The position numbers were made by a program, and so were the translations under genes. A stretch of DNA of 64,000 bases from NCBI GenBank assembly GCA_006226375.1, contig SBHC01000048.1, positions 18,913 to 82,912 on the forward strand. Reading direction: 5' to 3'. This document shows positions 10,701 through 18,862 of the stretch, in pieces. How positions within the stretch are numbered: position 1 is the stretch's first letter; each line of letters starts with the position of its first letter. The notes under the pieces are model-generated. The model ran no database searches. It had not been told where the DNA came from and saw only the letters and a program-made list of their open reading frames with translations. The stretch is from Deltaproteobacteria bacterium. GTDB lineage: Bacteria > Myxococcota_C > UBA6777.

Positions 10701-11327
10701 AAACGCGCCGAGCGGCTCAAGCGATGGTATCCGTTTTTGCGAAGAGGTGGTTTCTCTCACAGCTTAAAGCCGGGCCACAAGGGCGAAGAACTCAATCTGT
10801 CCATGACGGATATTTCGCTCTCTTCGGTCAAAAAGTACCATGCCCAAACCTTGCAAGAGCGTGGCTTGCGTTGGGGCTTTTACAACGCGGCGATTGGTCC
10901 GTTCGAGGTGGGGCGAGCAACCTTTGGAGAGGGGCTCTTCTCCGCCCGATGGCACGGGGCTTCGCATCGCTTGGCCTGGCACCTCTCCTTGACCCAGAAC
11001 TATCCCTACTACGACCTTGACGGCCGTGAATCTGACGCGATGATGCTGTTCCCCCGAATGGACGGCTCGTTGGAGGTCGCTCTCAAGATGGAGTGGGCAA
11101 CACAAGGCTTGGAAGATTACCGTCTGCTGCTTCTGCTGGAGAAGCTTGCGAAAAAAGCGGGACGCCGCGGACGAAGCGCTCGCACCTGGCTGGCTCGTAA
11201 CTACCGGGAAGTTAACTTCTTTGGCTCCCCCAACTATCTGCAGCTGGCGGAGCAACGTCGAACAGACGCGAAGTCTCGACGGTTTCGGGCCAATGTTTAT
11301 CGTCGGATCTTACGCTTGTTACGGTAG
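7722..11327 (+). CDS. Large lipoprotein with DUF4091 (GH123-like) C-terminal domain
   Basis: 1201 aa. The N-terminus is a lipoprotein signal peptide with lipobox LLLGC. AAAGGGAG abuts the ATG at 7722 and is ideally spaced for the GTG at 7728, so the true start may be two codons later. Domains in order: a Pro/Ser-rich linker; a beta-sandwich resembling a carbohydrate-binding module (about 80-225); a zinc-ribbon-like CxxC...CxxC segment near residues 246-267; a second beta-sandwich (about 290-460); and a DUF4091 region in the last 500 residues ending with the family-typical sequence 'WATQGLEDYRLLLLL'. DUF4091 proteins relate to GH123 glycosidases, so a surface-attached polysaccharide-acting enzyme is plausible. 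Substrate is unknown. Confidence 0.8.
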   Translation: MNVRRHGFRAGGWTWVGLWAALFLLLGCKPEKKSLEELEPLRLVPLSQRPAPSRRLPSLPSSPEARGASSQTPTYRAKPVPGQKMFDYGTGLQGWKGYGTCEGKRESRIGHHGKGSLWLSCFDNRQSYTFYRTLQNLKPGQYKVTSWLRGLDVKKGQWDVSVWVFADGGEGIRSPIKNLKGTFAWSRLTYTIKVKGNSLTLWFRLKSQGQLWVDDVVVAPYSGAAISGKLERSPNKLPEAGGRGVGKRCKRCYRWWPPQHRHCPVCGGATHEPDPHTMFAPRQRQATKQSKSPSRPKVRVLLDFEAAEQSREERHHPFRNYRSKATSGRRAAVMVYGRYNNMTLSDRGFSNWSGYRYIAMDVFNPMQKHVAFHLCLNDKPINSYWNQLNHIVRLAPGWNRLRFSLRRYVGERGSVRIRRRINLSHIRRFWFAVGAEKPERRDPAFLVDHIRLEQGEPPPKVFAGLYRFDFVTQRDRTQPGFVGITTQHQYKPSVGFGFQKTKVWRRIDSKYADTLLRDAILTPEGSFRVDVPNGTYDVWLFARHLGMWYEHFWKRRKIWINGRLWHNTHRHHARHYLKDFLRLQDIVPTPKDEAYDLYLRKLLAPFRTKVTVTNGALVIRWKGDGPAIALNALLFYPRSKRKQGLAFVRQLRRQQRNEFRQISRKLAPLAKVERGAIKRADRRRGFYAPLIEPSSYVRYNWVLRSRGRKIALQGGWGQRPMQALMVRNFQNKARLQIKVSSLRSRRGFVIPASAVLLRYGVEQFVGHEINHETYELAPRFLRDFPEKGLLLHPNHSLLVWMHIPLQKSSMKAGAYRGTLQVKMHGKAIRYPIRLKVHPFSLPKVDIPVGYFGLDPVSFEYFEGEGVREVKRKWRKKVLEHLSERGFSTWTSLPSTQIRNQGGRIKANTDEVSWLLKLASRLGFQQPIFTYGGGFIDNLLQIDNNEYILDLPQKKYREQSARILQRFFKKHSIPIVYNFSDEATGYSQKVERDKKRAERLKRWYPFLRRGGFSHSLKPGHKGEELNLSMTDISLSSVKKYHAQTLQERGLRWGFYNAAIGPFEVGRATFGEGLFSARWHGASHRLAWHLSLTQNYPYYDLDGRESDAMMLFPRMDGSLEVALKMEWATQGLEDYRLLLLLEKLAKKAGRRGRSARTWLARNYREVNFFGSPNYLQLAEQRRTDAKSRRFRANVYRRILRLLR

Positions 11328-11426
11328 AGTAGGCTCAATTCAATGCAAAGAGGTCACTGCTTCTGTTCTGTTGTCGAAAGTGGGACGATGGAAAGCCGTT
11401 GCCTCTGGAAGTGTGAATAACTCGGC

Positions 11427-11909
11427 TCAGGATGAGTAAGATTGAATGAGGTCAAGGTAGCGTTTTTCCATGTTGTAGTGGCGTATCCGAGAAAGAGTTG
11501 TTGTTTCTGCCCACTCAAGAAAGCGAGAACGCAATTCTCCCCAAGCTTCGTGCATAGGGCAGGGGTTCTCGCCACTGCATTTCTCCCAACCAAAGCCACA
11601 TCGGTAGATGCTTTCTTCGGGGGAGTCAACAGCTGATAGTATCCTCAAGACGGTGATCTCTTCCATAGGACAAGCCAGTTGAAATCCTCCGTGGTGGCCT
11701 CGGTGGGAACGTACGAGTCCTGCGTTGACAAGCTGACGCATGATCTTCGAGACGTAAGAGACTGGTATGTGTGTTTCTTCTGCCAAGTCTTTGGAGGGGA
11801 CAAGAGTGCTGGCATCTTGAAGAGAGAGGTGAACCATCGCTCGGAATGCATACAAGGCTGTTTGTGAAAAAAATGTGGGTGGTCTTTTTCCTTGCTGACT
11901 CATGTCCAT
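11427..11909 (-). CDS. Rrf2-family regulator, NsrR-like
   Basis: 160 aa from the ATG at 11909 (11903 is equally possible). The N-terminal winged helix is typical of Rrf2 (TALYAFRAMVHLSL, 'IPVSYVSKIMRQLVNAGLV', 'RGHHGGFQLA'). Three cysteines follow in the pattern C-x6-C-x5-C (CGFGWEKCSGENPCPMH), suitable for an iron-sulfur cluster as in NsrR and IscR. It ends 99 bp beyond the DUF4091 gene, converging on it, and lies at the left edge of the denitrification island, so NO sensing is the likely job. It is similar throughout to the Rrf2 protein at 34206-34649. Dyads upstream at 12019-12029 and 12038-12064 may be its operators. Confidence 0.85.
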   Translation of the reverse strand: MDMSQQGKRPPTFFSQTALYAFRAMVHLSLQDASTLVPSKDLAEETHIPVSYVSKIMRQLVNAGLVRSHRGHHGGFQLACPMEEITVLRILSAVDSPEESIYRCGFGWEKCSGENPCPMHEAWGELRSRFLEWAETTTLSRIRHYNMEKRYLDLIQSYSS

Positions 11910-12018
11910 TTCTTCTTCAAGAGTGGGAGAAGGAAACATGATGTTGGTTGAGAATAGCAACGCACCAACATCGGGATCGCGGAGTCCACTCGAAAGCTTC
12001 CTTCGAGCAGGCCTTTGT

Positions 12019-12064
12019 TAGGTTACCTATACCACATGATATACCTCTCTTGAAAAGATATATC
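12019..12064. promoter_or_regulatory. Dyad symmetries upstream of the left Rrf2 gene
   Basis: Two inverted repeats lie between the Rrf2 gene and the CopD-like gene: TAGGT-T-ACCTA (12019-12029) and GATATA-N15-TATATC (12038-12064). TATACC is also directly repeated here at 12028 and 12040. Rrf2 proteins commonly repress themselves through upstream dyads, so these are candidate operators. There is no experimental support. Confidence 0.35.
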
Positions 12065-12145
12065 GGACCTTGCTTTGTATTCTATCTGTCAAGAACGAGG
12101 AGCGTTTCTTTTGCGCGTTGGAAACGTTGTTGTGATGAACAGAGC

Positions 12146-12592
12146 CTAAAAGACCCCTCCCGTACGAAAACCGACGCCAACCACAAAAAAGAGAACCGAC
12201 AACACTGTAACACCAATGATATGTAAGGCAAGAAGGCCGAAGTGAGTATCTCCTTCTTTGGGAATGAGATACAATCGTGCGTGAATCGCCAACCCCAGTG
12301 TGAGAAAGAGCAATGTTAGCTTGATGAAAATATGGGTCGTGAGATAACTGTCAAACGAGATCCAACGACTGGGTTGTGGCACAAATCGATAAGCCAGCCA
12401 CAGTCCCGTGCACACTTGGAGAAGAAGAGCGGGCAATCCGATTCCTTCGTATCGGCTTTCAAATTGGTGGACAAGGCTGAGGTCTTTGGTCTTCCAGGCA
12501 ACAGGTAGCACCCGCAGACACAGCACCAAATGCCCTCCAGTCCAAATAGCAGCCCCTAGAAGATGTGCGATTAACACCCATTGGTAAAGCAT
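12146..12592 (-). CDS. CopD-like four-helix membrane protein
   Basis: 148 aa. Four membrane helices are visible, the first reading LLGAAIWTGGHLVLCLRVL, with His residues in helix 1 (AHLLG, GGH) and near the third and fourth helices. This resembles the CopD/DUF2269-like family that may bind copper or haem in the membrane. The ATG at 12592, downstream of GAGAGG, is preferred to an upstream in-frame ATG at 12616. It is the last gene downstream of norF on the same strand, with a 130-bp gap, so it may be part of the nor operon and help assemble or protect the NO reductase. Family assignment is moderate. Confidence 0.65.
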   Translation of the reverse strand: MLYQWVLIAHLLGAAIWTGGHLVLCLRVLPVAWKTKDLSLVHQFESRYEGIGLPALLLQVCTGLWLAYRFVPQPSRWISFDSYLTTHIFIKLTLLFLTLGLAIHARLYLIPKEGDTHFGLLALHIIGVTVLSVLFFVVGVGFRTGGVF

Positions 12593-12722
12593 ACATACCT
12601 CTCTTTTTTTGCTCAAAGCTCTTTTTATGTTTGTATCTCATGAGTCTTGCTTCGGTGTGGGGTTGCCCTGGGTTCTCTCCTTGCACCATTGGGACGAGCT
12701 GCTCCCTCCAGGTGGGACTTCC

Positions 12723-12977
12723 TTATGTCAATAGTAGAATCCCTCCGATTGTGGTGAGCAAGAAGGACAAAATACCAACTTTCCAAATGACATGAGCTGT
12801 CTCTAATTCCATGAAATAGTAAGCAACCACAAGGAACTTTAACCCATAAATGATCCACAAAGGAATGTTGATAAAGCTCTTATGTGGGAGAGTTGGTGTG
12901 GAACAATGAAACCCCAGGACGGTGAGAAGCAACAGAAATACCCAAACCTGAGACTCTTTTCGCTCTAAGAGATGCAT
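12723..12977 (-). CDS. norF: NorF-like cytochrome c oxidase subunit IV-type protein
   Basis: 84 aa with three membrane helices (VWVFLLLLTVLGF, INIPLWIIYGLKFLVVAYYF, ILSFLLTTIGGILLL) and the motif 'KFLVVAYYFMEL' characteristic of the short subunit IV/NorF family. It starts 9 bp after the norE stop. NorF proteins assist full NO reductase activity in Paracoccus-type clusters but are not catalytic. Assignment rests on size, topology and position directly after norE. Confidence 0.8.
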   Translation of the reverse strand: MHLLERKESQVWVFLLLLTVLGFHCSTPTLPHKSFINIPLWIIYGLKFLVVAYYFMELETAHVIWKVGILSFLLTTIGGILLLT

Positions 12978-12986
12978 CGTTTTGCC

Positions 12987-13565
12987 TCATCGCAAATAAA
13001 GGATTGGAAAAAGTAGGATCCAGACGAGATCGCACATGTGCCAAAATGCGCTCCCCATTTTCAGCGTAAGTCCTTCAGGGCTGAGCGGCTGCGAACGTGA
13101 TATTTTGTAAGTGAGATAGACCAAGATCAAAACGCCAAGCAGTACATGGGCCGCGTGAAAGACGGTGAGAAGCCAGTAAAAGTCCAAGAATGCATTCACA
13201 CCTGTAGTGTGGCCCAGACTGAGTTTGTGACTGTATTCAATTCCTTTGACTCCCAGAAAAGCAACGCCAAGTGCGATTCCACAAGAGAGAAGCAAGGCCG
13301 ATGATTTGTTGTTTTTCTCTTCGTACAGTCGGTTGCCCAAAGCCACGCAAGCGCCGCTCGTAATCAAAAGAAGCGTGTTGGTCAATCCAAGAGTCTGATC
13401 CAGATAGCTTTGGGTTTCAAGGAAGAGCTTGAGTTCTTGCTTGCGTACATAAAAGAAGGCAAGAAAGGCAACCCCAAAGACAACCAACTCCATCAAAATG
13501 AGGAGCCAGATCATCAGTCCTCCCGGTGGGTTGAGTGGGTGTGCATTGCTGTTTTGCGTTGACAA
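12987..13565 (-). CDS. norE: NorE, cytochrome c oxidase subunit III-like protein
   Basis: 192 aa. I chose the TTG at 13565 because AAAGGAG lies seven bases upstream; the longer reading frame from 13613 would include that site inside the coding sequence. Five membrane helices match the subunit III fold without the first two: 'MIWLLILMELVVFGVAFLAFF', then GIEYSHKL, 'FYWLLTVFHAAHVLLGVLIL' and 'AFWHMCDLVWILLFPILYL'. NorE accompanies NorB/C and supports activity in vivo. It lies between norD and norF on the same strand. Confidence 0.85.
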   Translation of the reverse strand: MSTQNSNAHPLNPPGGLMIWLLILMELVVFGVAFLAFFYVRKQELKLFLETQSYLDQTLGLTNTLLLITSGACVALGNRLYEEKNNKSSALLLSCGIALGVAFLGVKGIEYSHKLSLGHTTGVNAFLDFYWLLTVFHAAHVLLGVLILVYLTYKISRSQPLSPEGLTLKMGSAFWHMCDLVWILLFPILYLR

Positions 13566-13630
13566 CGTTCTTCTCCTTTGCCCAGCTCCATGTTTGCGAT
13601 GTTGCACCAACATTCATCCAAACGGGGGGG

Positions 13631-15382
13631 CTAAGACTGCTTTCCAAGCAAGCGTGTGTAAAAGTAAAGCATCGCATCGGGCAGGTCGCGAGGGTGGGGC
13701 AAGATGCGATAGTTGGAATGCCCTAGCATGCGGGGGAAGTAGTACTGTGCCTCTTGGGCGACTGCCATGGCGTACACATGGATTCCTCTTTGGTGTGCTT
13801 CGCGGATGGCCTGCCGGACGTCTGCAACTCCATGTTTGCCTTCGTAGCGGTCGTAGTCATTGGGTTTTCCATCAGAGAGCAGCAAGACCCATCGATGTCG
13901 TGATGGGCTCTGCTGCATCTGAGCTGTTGCATGACGTAAGGCTGGTCCGATTCGGGTGTATCCGGAAGGTCGAAGTCCGCCTACTTTCGAGGCCCCTGTT
14001 GACCATGACTCACGAAATGACTTAAGAGTTGTGACCTGACATTGGTGTCTTGTGTGGGACGAAAAAGCATCGACCTGAAACCGCTCTCCCTCTTCGGATA
14101 ACAATTGACCAAACAGGAGCATCGCTTGCTTTTCAACATCCAAAATCCGTTGGTTCTCGATATACGCGTCTGTGCTTAGACTGCAATCCAACAGCACAAG
14201 CACAGACAACTCTTTTCGCGCTTTTCGAGAAGACAAATAAACACGTTCACGAGGAGGAAACCCTGCTCGTCGTTCTGCAAAGTCATCGACCAGCGCAGGT
14301 ATATCCAGCAACTCTCCATCAAGTTGGCGCCGGCGCTTTTCTCGTTCATTGCGGAAGTTCTGTAGCTTTCGGCGCAGCATTCGAAGCGCTCCAGCGTGCT
14401 CCTCCAAGGTTCGCCCAACATATTCAAGGGAGATGTCGGACGCCTGTTTGGTGAACACTGTGCAATGCTCTTTGAGGTAGCGACGTCGACGAGAGTCCCA
14501 CTCTGGGTAAACAAAGGAGGGCTCTTCCTGTCTCTTCGACTCCACTTCCAAGAGTGTGCCGCTTCCCAAATAATCGGCTTGAAGAACAGAGTGGGTGGGT
14601 ACGTCGCTTCGTACCACCTGACTCATCTTTAGCTCCTCAAGAGCCTCTGCGTGTTCTTCGAGCTCATCCGCTCCGTCCATTTCCCGCCATTGCCCTGCAA
14701 ACTCGTCCAGTGTTTCAACCTTTTCAAATTGGTGCAACAGCGTGCGTTGTTCTATCGCTTCCTGGTCGACAGCCAACATCTGAACTTCTTCACAGGGGGC
14801 GGCCTTTAACTCCGTGATGGGGTGAGCCTCTTCCTCTTCGTTCTCCTCGGGATGCTGGGGAGCATGGTGTATCTTTGTGTCTTCCAATTCACCAGGCCCA
14901 ATCGTTCGCCCAAGAAGCCAGCGCATCGGCTCGTTGTTTCCGTCTCCTTGGAGAGAGCGTGCTTCCTGCCAAAGCTCCCGAAACTGTGGGGCTCCTCCTG
15001 GCCACTTGCGAAGCATGGTTTTGAGCCAGAGCCGCTCCAACGTTGTCCGCTCCAAGCGCTCCAAAGAGTCCGCCGCTCGCAGCCAAAGATGCTCCTGGGA
15101 GAGAAAGCAAATCCGGAAGAAATAGAACCAGCGGTTCAGTGCTTGGCTCGAAAACCAATGGCACTGGGCTGGTAAGAAAAATACCTGATGGGCGCATCCT
15201 CCTTCGCGCTCAGCGCGATGTATTTGAATCGGTTCCCCAGTCAACGCTTGGGCGCACAAGATGAGAGCGCTGTGCAAGCTTTCAAGGGTAACTTCCTGTT
15301 CCCGGGGTTCTTGTCCTGTTGGCGCTGTCCAACGCTTCCACCAGGTATGTAGTTTTTTGAACAGAGCTTGATCCCACTCCAT
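13631..15382 (-). CDS. norD: NorD, VWA protein for NO reductase activation
   Basis: 583 aa from the ATG at 15382 (GAGG six bases upstream; another ATG at 15394). The N-terminal 350 residues are helical and acidic in the middle. The C-terminal 200 residues form a von Willebrand A domain with the MIDAS motif D-C-S-L-S (VLLDCSLSTDAYI), then LLLSDGKPNDYDRYEGKHGV and HVYAMAVAQEAQYYFPRMLG. This arrangement is diagnostic for NorD/CbbO-type partners of MoxR ATPases, which insert or remodel the non-haem iron centre of NorB. It follows norQ directly. Confidence 0.92.
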   Translation of the reverse strand: MEWDQALFKKLHTWWKRWTAPTGQEPREQEVTLESLHSALILCAQALTGEPIQIHRAEREGGCAHQVFFLPAQCHWFSSQALNRWFYFFRICFLSQEHLWLRAADSLERLERTTLERLWLKTMLRKWPGGAPQFRELWQEARSLQGDGNNEPMRWLLGRTIGPGELEDTKIHHAPQHPEENEEEEAHPITELKAAPCEEVQMLAVDQEAIEQRTLLHQFEKVETLDEFAGQWREMDGADELEEHAEALEELKMSQVVRSDVPTHSVLQADYLGSGTLLEVESKRQEEPSFVYPEWDSRRRRYLKEHCTVFTKQASDISLEYVGRTLEEHAGALRMLRRKLQNFRNEREKRRRQLDGELLDIPALVDDFAERRAGFPPRERVYLSSRKARKELSVLVLLDCSLSTDAYIENQRILDVEKQAMLLFGQLLSEEGERFQVDAFSSHTRHQCQVTTLKSFRESWSTGASKVGGLRPSGYTRIGPALRHATAQMQQSPSRHRWVLLLSDGKPNDYDRYEGKHGVADVRQAIREAHQRGIHVYAMAVAQEAQYYFPRMLGHSNYRILPHPRDLPDAMLYFYTRLLGKQS

Positions 15383-15460
15383 CCTGAACCTCATTTCTAG
15401 CCAAAGACATCCTTTGGGTGAGAACCCAAACTGGCACGTCACAACAAGCGTTGTTTCTCT

Positions 15461-16270
15461 TTAGAAGTAGAGAGCGACGATATCCTTGAGCGAGTTTGCA
15501 ACATCACGATCGTCAGTGAGCGGCTCAACGATACCAACCTCACAAGCCAACCGAGCTGGTAAGCCTGCGTGTATTAACCGGGCCGTATCGACGAGCAAAC
15601 GGGTGGACACTGACTCCGTTAGGCCCAAGTGGTGTAGGTTTCTAACTTTGTTGGCAAGGGCCACAAGTTGACGACATGACTTGGTCGGTAAGCTTGTTTC
15701 GTTCGCCACGATCTCGGCTTCGAGTCTTGCTTCGGGATACTGAAAGGCCAACGAGACAAATCGTTGCCGTGTGGATGGTTTTAGCTCCTTCCACGCCCCC
15801 TGGTATCCTGGATTAAAAGAAGCGATCAACATGAAGGATTCAGGTGCTTCCAACACTTCATCGTGACGATCAAGAAACAAACAACGTCGGTGGTCAGTGA
15901 GGGAATGAAGGACAACCACAGTGTCAGGTCGAGCTTCCGCGATCTCGTCGATGTAGAGGATGGCTCCTTGCCGAACTGCACGAGTCAAAGGCCCATCCAT
16001 CCAAACCGTCTCGTTGCCACGCACCAAATATCGTCCCAGGAGATCCACTGCGGAGGTCTCCTCGTGGCACACAACGGTGATCAAAGGAAGCCCCATTCTT
16101 ACGGCCATGTACTCTACAAACCTAGACTTTCCCGTCCCTGTCGGACCTTTCAGCAAGAGGGGAAGGTGATGGGCATGGGCCTTCTCAAAGATTTCAACTT
16201 CACGCCCCACCGGCCGATAAAAGGGAGCGCTTTGTTCCATCGAGAGGTGAGCAACCGTTGGAGATCCCAT
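15461..16270 (-). CDS. norQ: NorQ, MoxR-type AAA+ ATPase
   Basis: 269 aa, normal for NorQ/CbbQ. Walker A is GPTGTGKS near residue 41-48, Walker B is ILYIDEIAEA, and sensor 1 lies in LIASFNPGYQ. GAGGAGG is placed in the last codons of norB, so translation is probably coupled. NorQ and NorD together activate cytochrome-c NO reductase by an ATP-driven step. Position between norB and norD makes the assignment firm. Confidence 0.95.
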   Translation of the reverse strand: MGSPTVAHLSMEQSAPFYRPVGREVEIFEKAHAHHLPLLLKGPTGTGKSRFVEYMAVRMGLPLITVVCHEETSAVDLLGRYLVRGNETVWMDGPLTRAVRQGAILYIDEIAEARPDTVVVLHSLTDHRRCLFLDRHDEVLEAPESFMLIASFNPGYQGAWKELKPSTRQRFVSLAFQYPEARLEAEIVANETSLPTKSCRQLVALANKVRNLHHLGLTESVSTRLLVDTARLIHAGLPARLACEVGIVEPLTDDRDVANSLKDIVALYF

Positions 16271-16272
16271 TG

Positions 16273-17700
16273 TTATTGTGCCTCCTCAGCCGTGGCGTGG
16301 AGAGATGAGCTTTTTTCTTCCTGAGGTTGTTGTGTATGAGAGACTCCTGCCCAGGAAGCATCCATATCGTTCACTCCAATCATTTCATCACTTGGGAGCC
16401 CATAGCGGATGAAGTTATAGATGTAGAGAAGGATCCCTACGGTGAACAAGGATGCTGCGAGAACTAGGCCCAAAAAGTGGACCTCTACCTCTTTCTGGAC
16501 GGCGAGGAAGTCCATCCCCATTTTGCGCTCCAGGTAGACTTGCGCGATTCCAGCGACTGCAAAGGCTCCAGTCATTCCAACCATACCAATGTTGGAAGCC
16601 CAAAATGCGAGCATTCCCGTCATGTTGTTCCACAACTTTCGACCCGTCATCAGAGGCATAGCGTATGTGATAATTGCAAGAACAATCATGGCATACGCAC
16701 CCCAGAACGCGAGGTGTCCGTGCATCGCCGTTACGAGGGTCCCATGCGTGTAGAGGTTGACCTGAGGCAAGGTATGAGCAAAACCGAGAAATCCGGCCCC
16801 AACGAAGGACATGATGGCACAACCAATCGTCCAATACAGAGAGATCTTGTTGGGGTGGGTTCGGCCGCTCCTTCGGTACATGGCAACAGCAAACAAGGCC
16901 ATCCCCAAGAAGGCCAGCGGCTCCAGCGCAGAGAAAATACCTCCAATCCATAACCAGTATCGGGGGGTTCCGATGAAGTAATAGTGGTGCCCTGTGCCCA
17001 AGATACCCGAAAGAAAAGTGAGCCCAACGATGATATAAAGCCACTTCTCAATCACCTCCCGATCCACACCTGTTAGCTTGATCAAAAGGTAAGCTAGAAT
17101 AGCTCCCATGATGAGCTCCCAAACTCCTTCCACCCAGAGGTGGACCACCCACCATCGAAAGTAAGAGTCAAAGGTTTGGTTGGAGAAGTAAATCATGCCT
17201 GGCAAGTACAGAAGCGCAGCCGAGGTCAGCCCCATGTACAGAACGATGCCTGTGGTTGTAAAGCGGTTCCCGCGCCATACAGTCATGCCAATGTTGTAAA
17301 GGAATAGAAGGATGTTAACGACCACGAGGTAGTCGAGAGGGCGGGGAATCTCCAGGAACTTACGTCCTTCCCACCAGTTGAGGTGGAACCCGATGATCGC
17401 AACGACCCCAACAAGAAGCAAAGAGACCAGCTGGACATAAGCAAGGGGGACGGAGTGTAACTCTCGATCCGCTTCATCAGGGATCATGAAATAGCTTGCA
17501 CCCATAAATCCCGTTAAGAGCCACACCACCAAGAGGTTGGTATGGGTGGCACGGGCTGCGTTGAATGGAATCCAGTTGTGCAGCCCATCCAGTCCCATAT
17601 GGGCAAAGCCCATGATAAATCCGTATACAATTTGCAGTACCAGCAGCGCCATACAGGCAGCAAAAAACCAATACGCCACTTTTTGCGAGCGAAACTTCAT
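16273..17700 (-). CDS. norB: Nitric oxide reductase catalytic subunit (cNOR)
   Basis: 475 aa with twelve predicted membrane helices. It reduces 2 NO to N2O in the cytoplasmic membrane. Haem and metal ligands are visible: His near residue 54 (ARATHTNLLV, low-spin haem b), the FeB set H188 in VVHLWVEGVWE with its glutamates and the pair H239-H240 (GTGHHYYF), and the late haem ligands in MHGHLAFWG near 328-330. The absence of the fused N-terminal extension of qNOR and the adjacent norC mark it as the cytochrome-c-dependent type. The ATG at 17700 has AGGAG seven bases upstream; a GTG one codon earlier is possible. Confidence 0.97.
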   Translation of the reverse strand: MKFRSQKVAYWFFAACMALLVLQIVYGFIMGFAHMGLDGLHNWIPFNAARATHTNLLVVWLLTGFMGASYFMIPDEADRELHSVPLAYVQLVSLLLVGVVAIIGFHLNWWEGRKFLEIPRPLDYLVVVNILLFLYNIGMTVWRGNRFTTTGIVLYMGLTSAALLYLPGMIYFSNQTFDSYFRWWVVHLWVEGVWELIMGAILAYLLIKLTGVDREVIEKWLYIIVGLTFLSGILGTGHHYYFIGTPRYWLWIGGIFSALEPLAFLGMALFAVAMYRRSGRTHPNKISLYWTIGCAIMSFVGAGFLGFAHTLPQVNLYTHGTLVTAMHGHLAFWGAYAMIVLAIITYAMPLMTGRKLWNNMTGMLAFWASNIGMVGMTGAFAVAGIAQVYLERKMGMDFLAVQKEVEVHFLGLVLAASLFTVGILLYIYNFIRYGLPSDEMIGVNDMDASWAGVSHTQQPQEEKSSSLHATAEEAQ

Positions 17701-17772
17701 CACCCATCTCCTATTCTTCAGCAGTCAATCCCACGAGCCAGTTGTGCAAGTCGGGTCGTGACCGAAAGAGGC

Positions 17773-18606
17773 TTATTTCAGTTGAGACAAATACTCGACC
17801 AGCTTTGTCAGGTTGTCTTTGGATAGCGGCAGCTTCGGCATTTGGGTTCCTGGCTTCACCGCTTGAGGGTCTGTCAGCCATTTCTGGAGATACACAGGTG
17901 TGTATTTTCGGCCTACATGGTCGAGAGCGGGTCCGACTTTTCCTCCCTGCCCATGCAAAGAGTGGCAAGCGATGCATAGCTGACGAAAAATGGTTGGCGG
18001 CTTGGCCGGAGCTTTGTTCTTGGCTTGGTTTGGAGCATTCGCCAACTGACGAGTTGCAGAGCGGCTTGAGGGGCTTGTTGCTCGACGAGAAGGCTGGGGT
18101 TGCTTGCGTGTCAAAGGAGGAGCAGGCGCTCGACGTGCTACCCCCGTTTGGGGTTGGCCCGACGGTGCGGGCTTGTCTGACGAGCCTTTCGCCAAGTTGG
18201 GTTTGGGAGGAAAACCGTTGAGGTCCATCTCCGAGATCCACTTAAAAAAGGCGATTAAGTCTTGGCGCTGACGTGCGGTAAAGTTGTACTGCACCATTTT
18301 GCGTTCCCCCGGAAACATCGCTTGGGGATCCTTGAGAAAAATGTCGATCCACACCGCGCCACGCCGAGGGTACACCTTGGTTAACTCAGGAGCGTAGTAG
18401 GCCCCCTCACCCAAAAGAGTGTGGCACCCCATGCAGTTGTTTTCGTCCCACAGCTTCTTTCCTCGCTCCACTGCAGGGGTGATGTTGCGCCCTTTCGTTT
18501 GGGCCGGAACTTGTCGGACTGTGTCCACTGTCAGAAATAAGAAAAGAAGAGAGAACAAGGCTGTTCCTGATACAAAAAACAGCCTCGCTTGTGATTTGGA
18601 AAGCAT
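17773..18606 (-). CDS. norC: NorC fused to a second cytochrome c domain
   Basis: 277 aa, about twice the usual NorC (near 150). Residues 8-28 are a membrane anchor. The first half matches NorC: haem motif CMGCH near 58-62, then 'LLGEGAYYAPELTKVYPRRG' and MVQYNFT. A Pro/Ala/Arg/Ser-rich linker (about 140-200) leads to a second class I cytochrome c with CIACH, 'GPALDHVG' and axial Met in KPGTQMPKLPLS. The extra haem probably extends the electron path from periplasmic donors to NorB. AGGAG precedes the ATG by seven bases. It is the first gene of the nor operon. I find no clear FNR box in the 256 bp upstream. Confidence 0.93.
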   Translation of the reverse strand: MLSKSQARLFFVSGTALFSLLFLFLTVDTVRQVPAQTKGRNITPAVERGKKLWDENNCMGCHTLLGEGAYYAPELTKVYPRRGAVWIDIFLKDPQAMFPGERKMVQYNFTARQRQDLIAFFKWISEMDLNGFPPKPNLAKGSSDKPAPSGQPQTGVARRAPAPPLTRKQPQPSRRATSPSSRSATRQLANAPNQAKNKAPAKPPTIFRQLCIACHSLHGQGGKVGPALDHVGRKYTPVYLQKWLTDPQAVKPGTQMPKLPLSKDNLTKLVEYLSQLK

Positions 18607-18862
18607 AGATACACTCCTAGTATCCGCCGCATTGGGCGCAAAACACTCTCAACCGATGGCTCGGTCAGGTGTGGTTCAACAGAGGACAAAGAGCGACACA
18701 TGCAGCGTCGAGATCTCGCCTGTCGGACTGCTCTTTGTGGATGCTTTTTTGCGGACTGACTGGTTGCTTCGGCCAGTCGAATCGGGAAACCTGCTGTATG
18801 GCTCAGCTACGGAAGACAGAAGACCGCTTCTCTCTCGAAGCTGTCGCAGGAATGATTTTCGT
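18607..18862. other. Upstream region of the nor operon
   Basis: 256 bp between the norC start and the SCO stop, both on the minus strand. It must carry the nor promoter and the end of the nirK transcript. An imperfect-context hairpin, GACTGG-N9-CCAGTC at 18758-18778, is the only clear secondary structure, and it has no following T-run in either direction. No TTGAT-N4-ATCAA box was found by eye. Confidence 0.4.
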
